Origin: Pseudomonas pisciculturae
GTDB lineage: Bacteria; Pseudomonadota; Gammaproteobacteria; Pseudomonadales; Pseudomonadaceae
Length of the DNA: 64,000 bases
Reading direction: 5' to 3'
Assembly (NCBI RefSeq): GCF_015461805.1
Contig: NZ_JACVZE010000009.1
Coordinates: 62,001-126,000 of the forward strand
The translations under genes were made by a program, and so were the position numbers. The number at the start of each line of letters is the position of its first letter. The first letter of the stretch is position 1. Of the stretch, positions 44,581 to 52,931 are shown piece after piece. The notes beneath the pieces were generated by a model, which was not told where the DNA came from, did no database searches, and worked only from the letters and a program-made list of their open reading frames with translations.

Positions 44581-45597
44581 ATGTCAATGCAAGTAATGCG
44601 CGGCTGGGCGACTCGGCATGCGTCCTGGATGGGCCTGATTGGCCTGCTGGGTGCAACGCAAGAGGCGCAGGCCGGTGACTACGATGGTTCACCCCAGGTC
44701 GCCGAGTTTGTCGGCGAGATGACCCGCGACTACGGTTTCGCCGGTGAACAACTGATGGGCGTGTTCCGCGAGGCGCAGAAAAAACAGGCGATCCTCGACG
44801 CCATCTCCCGGCCGGCCGAGCGCGTCAAACAGTGGAAGGAATATCGCCCGATGTTCCTCACCGACGCCCGCGTGGCCCGTGGCGTGGATTTCTGGCGCCA
44901 GCACGAAGCCGTGCTGGCCCGCGCCGAGCAGGAATACGGCGTACCGGCCCAGGTGATCGTCGCAATCATTGGCATCGAAACCTTCTACGGCCGCAATACC
45001 GGCAGTTATCGAGTGATCGACGCGTTGTCGACGCTGGGCTTCGATTACCCGCCACGCGCCGACTTCTTCCGTAAAGAGCTGCGCGAATTCCTGCTGCTGG
45101 CCCGTGAAGAGCAAGTCGACCCGCTGACGCTTAAAGGCTCCTACGCTGGTGCCATGGGCTTGCCGCAGTTCATGCCGAGCAGCTTCCGCGCCTATGCGGT
45201 GGATTTCGACGGCGACGGCCATATCAATATCTGGAGCAACCCCGACGACGCCATCGGCAGCGTGGCCAGCTACTTCAAGCGCCATGGCTGGGTAGCGGGC
45301 GAACCGGTGGTGATCCGCGCCGATGTCACCGGTGATCGCGCCGATGAAGGCTTGACCCAGGGCATCGAGCCGGCCAAAACGGTCGGGGAGTTGCGGGCGC
45401 TGGGCTGGTCGAGTCAGAATGCGCTGCCTGACGATATGCCGGTCACGGCGTTTCGCCTCGAAGGCGAAAACGGCCCTGAATACTGGATGGGCCTGAAGAA
45501 TTTCTACGCAATCACGCGTTATAACCGCAGTGTGATGTACGCCATGGCCGTGCATCAGCTGTCAGACATGCTGGTCCAAGCACGGGGCAACAAGTAA
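44581..45597 (+). CDS. sltB1: Lytic murein transglycosylase B (GH103)
   Basis: A 338-residue periplasmic transglycosylase that cleaves peptidoglycan with formation of 1,6-anhydroMurNAc. The ATG at 44581 follows AAGGTGAAG; a signal sequence ends around residues 30-35 (ATQEAQA). The catalytic glutamate is in IVAIIGIETFYGRNTGSYRV. GAMGLPQFMPSSFRAYAVDF with DFDGDGHINIWSNPDDAIGS is the GH103 signature. It lies in the mrdA-rodA-sltB1-rlpA-dacC cluster, and its last bases overlap the rlpA start. Confidence 0.94.
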   Translation: MSMQVMRGWATRHASWMGLIGLLGATQEAQAGDYDGSPQVAEFVGEMTRDYGFAGEQLMGVFREAQKKQAILDAISRPAERVKQWKEYRPMFLTDARVARGVDFWRQHEAVLARAEQEYGVPAQVIVAIIGIETFYGRNTGSYRVIDALSTLGFDYPPRADFFRKELREFLLLAREEQVDPLTLKGSYAGAMGLPQFMPSSFRAYAVDFDGDGHINIWSNPDDAIGSVASYFKRHGWVAGEPVVIRADVTGDRADEGLTQGIEPAKTVGELRALGWSSQNALPDDMPVTAFRLEGENGPEYWMGLKNFYAITRYNRSVMYAMAVHQLSDMLVQARGNK

Positions 45598-46592
45598 TGC
45601 GGGTATCGCCGATCAAACAACCGCTCAAGCTGGTGGCGTTCGCCGCGTTGTCCCTGCTGATCGTCAGTTGCTCCACCAGCCGTGCTCCGGCCCAGAAGGG
45701 CGGCACCGCCGTACGTTCCCAGCCGGGCCTGGACATCAACCGCGCTCACAAAGACGGCGCGCCGTGGTGGGATGTGGACGTCTCGAAGATCCCGGATGCC
45801 ACGCCGACCCTGCACACCGGGCCGTACAAGGCCAACCCGTATACCGTGCTGGGCAAGAATTACTTCCCGCTGCAAGAATCCAAGACCTACGTGCAATCGG
45901 GTACGGCGTCCTGGTATGGCACCAAGTTTCATGGCCAAAACACCGCCAATGGCGAAGTGTATGACTTGTATGGCATGAGCGCGGCCCACAAGACCTTGCC
46001 GCTGCCCAGCTATGTACGGGTGACCAACCTGGACAACAACCGCACCGTGATCCTGCGGGTCAACGACCGTGGGCCGTTCTATTCGGACCGCATCATCGAC
46101 TTGTCCTACGCCGCTGCGAAGAAACTCGGCTACGCCGAAACGGGCACAGCGCGGGTCAAGGTCGAAGGCATCGACCCGGCGCAGTACTGGGCCCAGCGTG
46201 GCAAGCCGGCGCCGTTGATGCTTAACGAGCCGCAGACCCAGCAGCCACAAGTGACCGCTTCCACCGGCAAGATCGAACAGTGGACGCCGCCACCGGCACA
46301 GCACGCGCCGGATACGGTGGCCGTGCCCCGTGCAGCGCCTGGCGCTTCGATGGCTGGTGGCCAATACCTGCAGGTCGGCGCATTCGCCAACCCGGATGCG
46401 GCAGAACTGTTAAGGTCCAAGCTCAGCGGCATGGTCAGCGCGCCGGTTTTCATCAGCTCCATCGTGCGTAACCAGCAGACCCTGCACCGCGTACGCATGG
46501 GCCCGATCGGTTCGCCAAGTGAAGTCGCCCAAGTGCAGAACAGCGTGCGCATGGCCAACCTGGGGCAACCCAGCGTGGTCACCGCCGAATAA
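45597..46592 (+). CDS. rlpA: Septal-ring lytic transglycosylase RlpA
   Basis: A 331-residue outer-membrane lipoprotein; the lipobox is in LLIVSCSTSR. The double-psi beta-barrel domain (about residues 95-190) shows VQSGTASWYGTKFHGQNTAN, the histidine in MSAAHKTLPLPSYVRV and the aspartate in VNDRGPFYSDRIIDLSYAAA, which correspond to the catalytic pair of P. aeruginosa RlpA. A proline-rich linker leads to a C-terminal SPOR domain (~255-331, YLQVGAFANPDAAELLRSKL) that binds denuded septal glycans. Confidence 0.96.
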   Translation: MRVSPIKQPLKLVAFAALSLLIVSCSTSRAPAQKGGTAVRSQPGLDINRAHKDGAPWWDVDVSKIPDATPTLHTGPYKANPYTVLGKNYFPLQESKTYVQSGTASWYGTKFHGQNTANGEVYDLYGMSAAHKTLPLPSYVRVTNLDNNRTVILRVNDRGPFYSDRIIDLSYAAAKKLGYAETGTARVKVEGIDPAQYWAQRGKPAPLMLNEPQTQQPQVTASTGKIEQWTPPPAQHAPDTVAVPRAAPGASMAGGQYLQVGAFANPDAAELLRSKLSGMVSAPVFISSIVRNQQTLHRVRMGPIGSPSEVAQVQNSVRMANLGQPSVVTAE

Positions 46593-46770
46593 AAAAGATT
46601 GATGGTTCTGGCTCGTGCGCGGGCTTGAACTGTGGTTGTTGGCTCGTTGAACAATAAAAACCCAGGGGCAAGGGGTGAGCGGGCAACCGAACACGTGACA
46701 GTCTGCTAGCGGGCTGTCTGAATAGTTTTGCCCGCGAGGGCAAGTTTCCATAAGCAATTTCGAGAGACGG

Positions 46771-47928
46771 ATGAACATCACCACCTTAGCCAAACGCACG
46801 TGCCTGCTTCTTTCGCTGATCATCACCCCGGCCGCCTGGGCGGTTGAAATGGTGCCAGCCTCCCCGCAACTGGCTGCCAAGGCCTGGGTCCTCATGGATG
46901 CCGCCAGCGGCAACGTGTTGGTCGAGAGCAACGGTGACCAGCGTCTGCCCCCAGCCAGCCTGACCAAGCTGATGACTGCCTACATCGCGACCCTGGAAAT
47001 CCGTCGCGGCCAGATCGGCGAAAACGACCCGGTTACCGTCAGCGAAAACGCCTGGCGCACCGGCGGTTCGCGGATGTTCATCAAGGTGGGCTCGCAGGTA
47101 ACTGTGAGCGACCTGCTGCACGGCATCATCATCCAGTCCGGTAACGACGCCAGCGTGGCCCTGTCCGAGCACATCGCCGGCAGCGAAGACGCGTTTGCCG
47201 ACATGATGAACAAGACGGTCGCCGACCTGGGCATGACCAACAGCCACTTCATGAACCCGACCGGCCTGCCAAACCCTGAGCACTATTCGTCGGCTCACGA
47301 CATGGCGATCCTGGCCCGCGCGATCATCCGCGTTGACCCGGTGCACTACGCGATCTACTCCCAGAAGGAATTCTTCTGGAACAACATCAAGCAGCCTAAC
47401 CGTAACCTGTTGCTGTGGCGCGACAAGACCGTCGATGGTCTGAAAACCGGCCACACCGACGAGGCCGGCTATTGCATGGTGTCATCCGCGGTACGTGACG
47501 GCCAACGCCTGATTGCCGTGGTATTTGGCACCAACAGCGAGCAGGCCCGTGCGGCCGAGACGCAAAAACTGCTGACTTACGGCTTCCGTTTCTTCGAAAC
47601 CCAGACCTTCTACCAGAAGGGTGCAGAGCTTGCGACCGCGCCGGTTTGGAAGGGTGCTACCTCCCAAGTCAAGGCCGGCCTGGCTGAAGACCTGACCCTG
47701 ACCATGCCTAAAGGCCAGCTGAAAAAGCTCGCTGCCAGCATGACCATGAACCCACAATTGGTTGCCCCGATTGCCAAGGGTGACGTGATCGGTAAAGTCG
47801 AAGTGAAGCTGGACGACAAGGTGGTGCACAGCGCCGACCTGATCGCTCTGGACGCCGTCGACGAAGGTGGTATCTTCCGCCGCGTGTGGGATAGCATCCG
47901 TCTATTCTTCTACGGCTTGTTCAACTGA
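46771..47928 (+). CDS. dacC: D-alanyl-D-alanine carboxypeptidase (PBP5/6 type)
   Basis: A 385-residue low-molecular-weight penicillin-binding protein that trims the terminal D-Ala of stem peptides. The signal peptide ends at TPAAWA. SxxK is in PPASLTKLMTAYIATL, SxN in IIQSGNDASVALSEHI and KTG in VDGLKTGHTDEAGYC. The C-terminal DUF domain (from about residue 285) is followed by an amphipathic membrane-binding helix (RVWDSIRLFFYGLFN). A terminator follows the gene. Confidence 0.95.
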   Translation: MNITTLAKRTCLLLSLIITPAAWAVEMVPASPQLAAKAWVLMDAASGNVLVESNGDQRLPPASLTKLMTAYIATLEIRRGQIGENDPVTVSENAWRTGGSRMFIKVGSQVTVSDLLHGIIIQSGNDASVALSEHIAGSEDAFADMMNKTVADLGMTNSHFMNPTGLPNPEHYSSAHDMAILARAIIRVDPVHYAIYSQKEFFWNNIKQPNRNLLLWRDKTVDGLKTGHTDEAGYCMVSSAVRDGQRLIAVVFGTNSEQARAAETQKLLTYGFRFFETQTFYQKGAELATAPVWKGATSQVKAGLAEDLTLTMPKGQLKKLAASMTMNPQLVAPIAKGDVIGKVEVKLDDKVVHSADLIALDAVDEGGIFRRVWDSIRLFFYGLFN

Positions 47929-47944
47929 TACAGTGCATCTGCAA

Positions 47945-47974
47945 GGCCCCGCGTTGAACAGGCGCGGGGTTTTG
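47945..47974 (+). terminator. Rho-independent terminator after dacC
   Basis: CCCCGCG-TTGAACAGG-CGCGGGG followed by TTTTG, 19 bases past the dacC stop. It closes the elongation cluster before ybeD-lipB-lipA. Confidence 0.85.
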
Positions 47975-48011
47975 TCGTCGCCAAGGCATACGCTTACGAG
48001 GCCGTTACGCC

Positions 48012-48287
48012 ATGACCGATACCGAAGTAAAGGCGCCTAAAATCGAATTTCCGGTGGTGGACTATCCCATCAAGGTGATCAGCGATACTGGCGTAGGTCG
48101 CAAAGACCTGATCCTTGCGATCGTGCGTAAACACGCCACGATCAACGACAACCGTGTGGATGAGCGTTCCAGCTCGACCGGCAAATACACCACGATCCAG
48201 TTGCACATCGTTGCGATTGATCAAGACCAGCTCTACAACATCAACAGCGAACTGCGGGCCACCGGCTTCGTGCACATGGTGTTGTGA
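48012..48287 (+). CDS. ybeD: YbeD family protein (DUF493)
   Basis: A 91-residue protein of the DUF493/YbeD family with an ACT-like fold, normally found between dacA/dacC and lipB, as here. The motif [20 protein letters not shown] with the end [17 protein letters not shown] is typical. Its function is not established. A link to lipoate synthesis is suggested by the neighbourhood. The stop overlaps lipB. Confidence 0.93.
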   Translation: MTDTEVKAPKIEFPVVDYPIKVISDTGVGRKDLILAIVRKHATINDNRVDERSSSTGKYTTIQLHIVAIDQDQLYNINSELRATGFVHMVL

Positions 48288-48934
48288 TGCCTCAGGTACT
48301 GGGCTTTCGCGAGCTCGGCCAGATGGCCTACGAGCCCGTCTGGCACGCCATGCAGCGCTTTACCAACGAGCGCGGCAGTTCGGCCCCCGATGAAATCTGG
48401 CTGGTGGAACACCCGCCGGTGTTCACCCAGGGTCAGGCCGGCAAGGCCGAGCACCTGTTGGTTCCGGGGGATATTCCGGTGGTGCAGGTCGACCGAGGTG
48501 GCCAAGTGACTTACCATGGCCCCGGACAACTTGTCGCATACCTGTTGCTGGATGTGCGCAAGCTGGGTTTCGGCGTGCGCGACTTGGTGAGTCGCATGGA
48601 GGCTTGCCTGATCGAGCTGTTGGCCAGTTACGGCGTCAGCGCCGCGGCCAAGCCTGATGCACCCGGTGTCTATGTGGATGGCGCGAAAATCGCCTCCCTG
48701 GGCTTAAGGATTCGCCACGGTTGTTCCTTTCATGGCCTGGCCCTGAACGTGGACATGGACCTGGCGCCCTTCCGGCGCATCAACCCGTGCGGGTACGCCG
48801 GTTTGGCAATGACCCAACTGAGCGAACACGCCACACCGATTAAATTTGCCGAGGTTAGTGCCCGGCTGCGTGCGCAGCTCGTCAAACACCTCGACTATGC
48901 TGAGCAGACGACCCTTACGGGCGGAATCGACTGA
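48287..48934 (+). CDS. lipB: Octanoyl-(acyl-carrier-protein) protein octanoyltransferase
   Basis: LipB moves octanoate from acyl carrier protein to lipoyl domains. The 215-residue protein starts at the ATG in the TGATG overlap with ybeD. Signature parts are [20 protein letters not shown], the catalytic lysine in [20 protein letters not shown], and the catalytic cysteine in [14 protein letters not shown]. lipA follows after two bases. Confidence 0.97.
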   Translation: MPQVLGFRELGQMAYEPVWHAMQRFTNERGSSAPDEIWLVEHPPVFTQGQAGKAEHLLVPGDIPVVQVDRGGQVTYHGPGQLVAYLLLDVRKLGFGVRDLVSRMEACLIELLASYGVSAAAKPDAPGVYVDGAKIASLGLRIRHGCSFHGLALNVDMDLAPFRRINPCGYAGLAMTQLSEHATPIKFAEVSARLRAQLVKHLDYAEQTTLTGGID

Positions 48935-48936
48935 TT

Positions 48937-49962
48937 ATGACTACTGATGCAGTGCAAACCATGATCCCGACGGTGGACGTTACTGACCGTCCGGCCCCGG
49001 CCCCGCGTGCCAAGGTCGAAGCCGGCGTCAAGCTGCGCGGCGCCGAGAAGGTTGCACGCATCCCGGTGAAGATCATTCCGACTACCGAACTGCCGAAGAA
49101 ACCAGACTGGATTCGCGTACGCATCCCGGTTTCGCCGGAAGTCGACCGTATCAAGGCCCTGCTGCGCAAACACAAGCTGCACAGCGTGTGCGAAGAAGCC
49201 TCCTGCCCGAACCTGGGGGAGTGCTTCTCCGGCGGCACCGCCACCTTCATGATCATGGGTGACATCTGCACCCGTCGTTGCCCGTTCTGCGACGTTGGCC
49301 ACGGCCGACCGAAGCCACTGGACGTCAACGAGCCAGAAAGCCTGGCCATCGCCATCGCCGACCTGAAACTCAAATACGTAGTGATCACCTCGGTAGACCG
49401 TGACGACCTGCGTGACGGCGGTGCCCAGCATTTTGCCGACTGCATCCGCGAAATCCGCAAGCTGTCGCCGAACGTGATGCTCGAAACCCTGGTGCCGGAC
49501 TACCGCGGCCGCATGGACGTCGCGCTGGAAATCACCGCCGCCGAGCCGCCGGATGTGTTCAACCACAACCTTGAAACCGTGCCGCGCCTGTACAAGGCCG
49601 CGCGCCCGGGTTCGGACTACCAGTGGTCGCTGACCCTGCTGCAAAAATTCAAACAGATGATGCCGCACATCCCGACCAAATCCGGCCTGATGCTGGGCTT
49701 GGGCGAGACCGACGAAGAAGTCATCGAAGTCATGAAGCGCATGCGCGAACACGACATCGACATGCTGACCCTGGGCCAATACCTGCAACCGTCCCGCAGC
49801 CACTTGCCGGTGCAACGTTTTGTGCACCCGGACACCTTCGCCTGGTTCGCCGAGGAAGGTTACAAAATGGGCTTCAAGAACGTGGCGTCGGGCCCGCTGG
49901 TACGCTCGTCGTACCACGCTGACGAGCAGGCCAAGCTGGTCAAGGCGAGTTTGGTTTCTTAA
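48937..49962 (+). CDS. lipA: Lipoyl synthase
   Basis: LipA inserts two sulfur atoms into octanoyl groups using two iron-sulfur clusters and S-adenosylmethionine. The auxiliary-cluster cysteines are in [13 protein letters not shown] and the radical-SAM motif is CTRRCPFC in [16 protein letters not shown]. The C-terminal RSSYHAD carries the conserved RSSYH segment. The protein is 341 residues with an unusually hydrophilic N-terminal tail of about 45 residues. Confidence 0.98.
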   Translation: MTTDAVQTMIPTVDVTDRPAPAPRAKVEAGVKLRGAEKVARIPVKIIPTTELPKKPDWIRVRIPVSPEVDRIKALLRKHKLHSVCEEASCPNLGECFSGGTATFMIMGDICTRRCPFCDVGHGRPKPLDVNEPESLAIAIADLKLKYVVITSVDRDDLRDGGAQHFADCIREIRKLSPNVMLETLVPDYRGRMDVALEITAAEPPDVFNHNLETVPRLYKAARPGSDYQWSLTLLQKFKQMMPHIPTKSGLMLGLGETDEEVIEVMKRMREHDIDMLTLGQYLQPSRSHLPVQRFVHPDTFAWFAEEGYKMGFKNVASGPLVRSSYHADEQAKLVKASLVS

Positions 49963-49989
49963 CACCGATTTGCGTAACACCGCAGGTCC

Positions 49990-50083
49990 AATGTGGGAGG
50001 GGGCTTGCCCCCGATAGCGGTGTGTCAGTCAGCAGATTTGGTGCTGATACACCGACATCGGGGGCAAGCCCCCTCCCACATTT
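49990..50083. repeat. REPIN, GGGGGCTTGCCCCC family
   Basis: Inverted pair 28 bases after lipA and 29 bases before ldcA, both on the plus strand, so it occupies nearly the whole gap. Confidence 0.9.
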
Positions 50084-50111
50084 GGTTTAGTGCTGATCAG
50101 GAGATTCGTGT

Positions 50112-51029
50112 ATGTCCGCTGCCGTACCCGCACTGCGTGCCGAGGGCACCATCGCCCTGATCGCCCCCGCCGGCCCTGCCGCGTTGGACGTCGAAAAAGC
50201 CGGCCAATGGATGCGCGCCCGTGGCTACGACCTGCGCATCTTTACCGGCGTCTACGAACGCGACGGCTACCTCGCCGGCAGCGATGAAGTACGCCTGCGC
50301 GACCTGCATGCCGCCTTCGCCAACCCTGAAATCGACGCGATCTTCTGCCTGCGCGGCGGTTACGGTACGCCACGCCTGCTCGACCGTCTGGACTTCGACC
50401 TGCTGCGGGCCAACCCAAAGCCGTTCGTGGGTTACAGCGACATCACCGCTCTGCACCTGGCCATCAGCCGGTACGCCGGTTTTGTGACCTTCCACGGCCC
50501 CATGCTCAATGCCGACCTGCTGGGCGATAAACAGCAACCTACCGAGTACTCGCTGCTCAGCATGCTGCGTGGTGATCTGCGTGCTGGCAGCGTGCTTGCG
50601 CACCCGGTGGCCTACCCGTTGACCACCCTTGCGCCAGGCATCGCCTGTGGGCGTTTGCTGGGGGGCAACCTGTCGATGATTGCGGCGGTGATGGGCACGC
50701 GTTTTGAGATCGACGCAGAAGGCATCATCTTGCTGATCGAAGACGTCAACGAGCCGATCTATCGGATAGACCGTCTACTGACGCACCTGCACTTGGCGGG
50801 CAAGCTGGTTCAGATTGCCGGCGTGTTGGTGGGGGATGTGGCGGGTGTGGATAAAGCGGCGTTGGAGCACTTGCTCAAGCAAACCTTTGAGCCGTTGTGC
50901 ATTCCGGTGTTGGCGGGGTGGCGCAGTGGGCATTGTGACCCGAACCTGACACTGCCGATGGGGGCGTTGGTGAGGTTGGATGCGGGGGAGCAGCAGTTGG
51001 TGCTGGAGCAGGATGTGGTCTTTAAATAG
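50112..51029 (+). CDS. ldcA: LD-carboxypeptidase (LdcA/MccF family)
   Basis: A 305-residue serine peptidase of family S66 that removes the terminal D-Ala from recycled tetrapeptides in the cytosol; no signal peptide is present. The start MSAAVPALRAEGTIALIAPA is typical. The nucleophilic serine is in PKPFVGYSDITALHLAIS, the glutamate in the region LLIEDVNEPIYRIDRLL and the histidine in LAGWRSGHCDPNLTLPMGAL. It links with mpl in peptidoglycan recycling. Confidence 0.94.
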   Translation: MSAAVPALRAEGTIALIAPAGPAALDVEKAGQWMRARGYDLRIFTGVYERDGYLAGSDEVRLRDLHAAFANPEIDAIFCLRGGYGTPRLLDRLDFDLLRANPKPFVGYSDITALHLAISRYAGFVTFHGPMLNADLLGDKQQPTEYSLLSMLRGDLRAGSVLAHPVAYPLTTLAPGIACGRLLGGNLSMIAAVMGTRFEIDAEGIILLIEDVNEPIYRIDRLLTHLHLAGKLVQIAGVLVGDVAGVDKAALEHLLKQTFEPLCIPVLAGWRSGHCDPNLTLPMGALVRLDAGEQQLVLEQDVVFK

Positions 51030-51045
51030 TTGTTGCCCGTTAGAT

Positions 51046-51136
51046 CGCTATCGCAGGCAAGCCAGCTCCCACATTTGACTGCATTCCAAACTTGGAACTC
51101 GATCAAATGTGGGAGCTGGCTTGCCTGCGATAGCGG
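51046..51136. repeat. REPIN, CTGGCTTGCC family, tails outward
   Basis: Starts CGCTATCGCAGGCAAGCC and ends TTGCCTGCGATAGCG, with a 35-base spacer between the inner CCCACA and TGTGGG. Same outward orientation as the copy at 5596. It lies between convergent ldcA and the transglycosylase gene. Confidence 0.85.
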
Positions 51137-51154
51137 TAGTCGCCTTACAGCGGA

Positions 51155-52480
51155 CTAACGGTTCTGCAACGACTCCAACAGCTTCACCGTCGGATACCCA
51201 TCCGCCGGCCAACCCAGCGCCTGCTGCGCCGCCCGAATCGCCTTGCGCGTATTGGCACCGATAATCCCATCCGGGTTGCCCGCGTCATAACCATTGGCGC
51301 TCAGTGCCGTCTGCAAATCAATGCGCTGGGAACGACTCAGCGGCAGCTCATCCTTTGGCCAATCGCCACGAATCACACCGCCGCCGCCGAAGCGTTCCGA
51401 CAGCAGCCCAACCGCCAACGCGTAGGACGACGAGTTGTTGTACTTGAGGATCGCGCGGAAGTTATCCAGCACCAGAAACGCAGGGCCACGGTAACCCGCT
51501 GGCAGCAGCAGAGCCGCTGACAATTGGTCGACGTTTGGCGGCATGCTGGCGCCAAATGGCAGCTGGATACCCAGCTTCATCCACTCGGCCACGGTCTTGC
51601 GCACGCCGCCATCAGCCAGGGCGTAATCGAAATTCGACGGCAGTTGCTTCACCTCAAAACCCCACGGCTGGCCTTTCTGCCAGCCGGAGCTTTGCAGGTA
51701 GTGTGCGGTGGAGGCGAGGGCGTCGGACGGGCTGTTCCAGATATCGCGGCGACCGTCGCCATCGAAGTCCACGGCGTGGGTGTTATAGGTGGTCGGGATG
51801 AACTGGGTCTGGCCCATGGCGCCGGCCCAGGAGCCTTTCATCTGGTCGGCCTGGATATCGCCGTGCTGGATGATCTGCAACGCCGCCAGCAGTTGCGCTT
51901 GGGCAAACGCTGGGCGACGACCTTCATAGGCCAGAGTCGCCAGGGAGCGAATCACCGAGTTATTACCCTGGAACTGCCCAAAGTTACTTTCCATGCCCCA
52001 CACCGAGACCAGCGCCTGGCGATCAACGCCATACCGTTGCTCGATGCTTTGCAGGATATCGGCGTATTTCACCAGCAGCGCTTGGCCGTTGCGTACCCGC
52101 ACCGGGGAGAGCGCGCCGTTGAGGTATTCCCACACCGGTCGGGAAAATTCCGGTTGGCTGCGGTCGGCTCGAATCACGGCCATGTCGGGCGTGACGTTGG
52201 CGAAGGCGTTGTCAAAGACCGCGGGGGTGATCCCGGCTTTCAAGGCTTGTTCGCGAAAGCCCGCCTGCCATTCGGCGAAGGTCTGGGTCGGCTGGATATC
52301 AAGATTGTCCACAGCCAGTGGGGCCACGACAGCGGGCGCTACCACGGGGGCGGTTTGGAGCTTGGGTAGGGGTTGAGCGTCGGCAGCGGTAGGTTTTTCC
52401 GCGCAGGCGACGAGCAGAATGAGGCTGGAGGCAGCGATCAATTGGCGAAGGTGCCAACGACGGGAAAGACAAGAGGGCAT
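51155..52480 (-). CDS. Membrane-anchored lytic murein transglycosylase with peptidoglycan-binding domain
   Basis: A 441-residue GH103 enzyme with a lipobox in SSLILLVACAEKP near residue 26, so probably a lipoprotein. The catalytic glutamate is in VSVWGMESNFGQFQGNNSVI. GAMGQTQFIPTTYNTHAVDF with DGDGRRDIWNSPSDALASTA is the family signature. A C-terminal peptidoglycan-binding domain of type 1 (about residues 380-440, LQTALSANGYDAGNPDGIIG) completes it. By gene order it corresponds to SltB3 of P. aeruginosa, and it is the second GH103 enzyme in this window. Confidence 0.92.
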   Translation of the reverse strand: MPSCLSRRWHLRQLIAASSLILLVACAEKPTAADAQPLPKLQTAPVVAPAVVAPLAVDNLDIQPTQTFAEWQAGFREQALKAGITPAVFDNAFANVTPDMAVIRADRSQPEFSRPVWEYLNGALSPVRVRNGQALLVKYADILQSIEQRYGVDRQALVSVWGMESNFGQFQGNNSVIRSLATLAYEGRRPAFAQAQLLAALQIIQHGDIQADQMKGSWAGAMGQTQFIPTTYNTHAVDFDGDGRRDIWNSPSDALASTAHYLQSSGWQKGQPWGFEVKQLPSNFDYALADGGVRKTVAEWMKLGIQLPFGASMPPNVDQLSAALLLPAGYRGPAFLVLDNFRAILKYNNSSSYALAVGLLSERFGGGGVIRGDWPKDELPLSRSQRIDLQTALSANGYDAGNPDGIIGANTRKAIRAAQQALGWPADGYPTVKLLESLQNR

Positions 52481-52541
52481 GCACAGGTCCAGGGATTACA
52501 AATCAGGTGCAGACCTTATCATGCCAGAGGGGCGCTTGCCT

Positions 52542-52706
52542 TCAGGCAGCCAGAAAGTAAGAAGCCTCCCAGCTATTAGACTGGAAGGCTTCGCGGCGGT
52601 AGCTGCCTTTGCCCTTGCCGGCGCGTTCTTGGCGGCTGCGGAACAGTGGCTGGGCGATGATGGATTTGGCCTTGTTGGGGCCATGCTTGGATGGCTTTTT
52701 GCTCAT
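52542..52706 (-). CDS. arfA: Alternative ribosome-rescue factor ArfA
   Basis: ArfA frees ribosomes stalled on non-stop mRNA by recruiting RF2 when tmRNA is absent. The 54-residue product MSKKPSKHGPNKAKSIIAQP then LFRSRQERAGKGKGSYRREA matches the family core (A..PLFR.R......GKGSY.R). The final part (EAFQSNSWEASYFLAA) is encoded over a hairpin at 52561-52592. In E. coli and Haemophilus arfA that hairpin truncates the mRNA before the stop, so the full-length protein is tagged by tmRNA and destroyed. An in-frame stretch upstream is not typical of the family. The gene is easily missed by annotation because it is short. Confidence 0.88.
   Translation of the reverse strand: MSKKPSKHGPNKAKSIIAQPLFRSRQERAGKGKGSYRREAFQSNSWEASYFLAA
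52561..52592 (-). promoter_or_regulatory. Hairpin inside the arfA reading frame
   Basis: On the minus strand GAAGCCTTCCAG-TCTAATAG-CTGGGAGGCTTC folds into a 12-bp stem with one G.U pair. It ends 16 bases before the arfA stop triplet and is followed by TTACTTTC. It fits a terminator or RNase III site that yields non-stop arfA mRNA. Confidence 0.75.
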
Positions 52707-52818
52707 GGTTTGTACTCGCTTGGGTGGGGGTAGCGGCGCAAATGATCTGCCGAAGTTTGGCGGCTGTAAAGCCCGGCGATATGTAGGCGTTTTCACAATA
52801 TGAAGTGGGCACAGTTAA

Positions 52819-52907
52819 TGTGGGAGCTGGCTTGCCTGCGATTGAGGTGTGTCAGTGCAATAGATGCAAGCTGGCCCACCGCTATCGCAGGCAAGCCAGC
52901 TCCCACA
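52819..52907. repeat. REPIN, CTGGCTTGCC family, heads outward
   Basis: TGTGGGAGCTGG... at the left and ...CCAGCTCCCACA at the right, spacer about 40 bases. It lies between arfA and holA on the minus strand. Confidence 0.85.
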
Positions 52908-52931
52908 GGGAAATGCATTGTCTGGACGATT

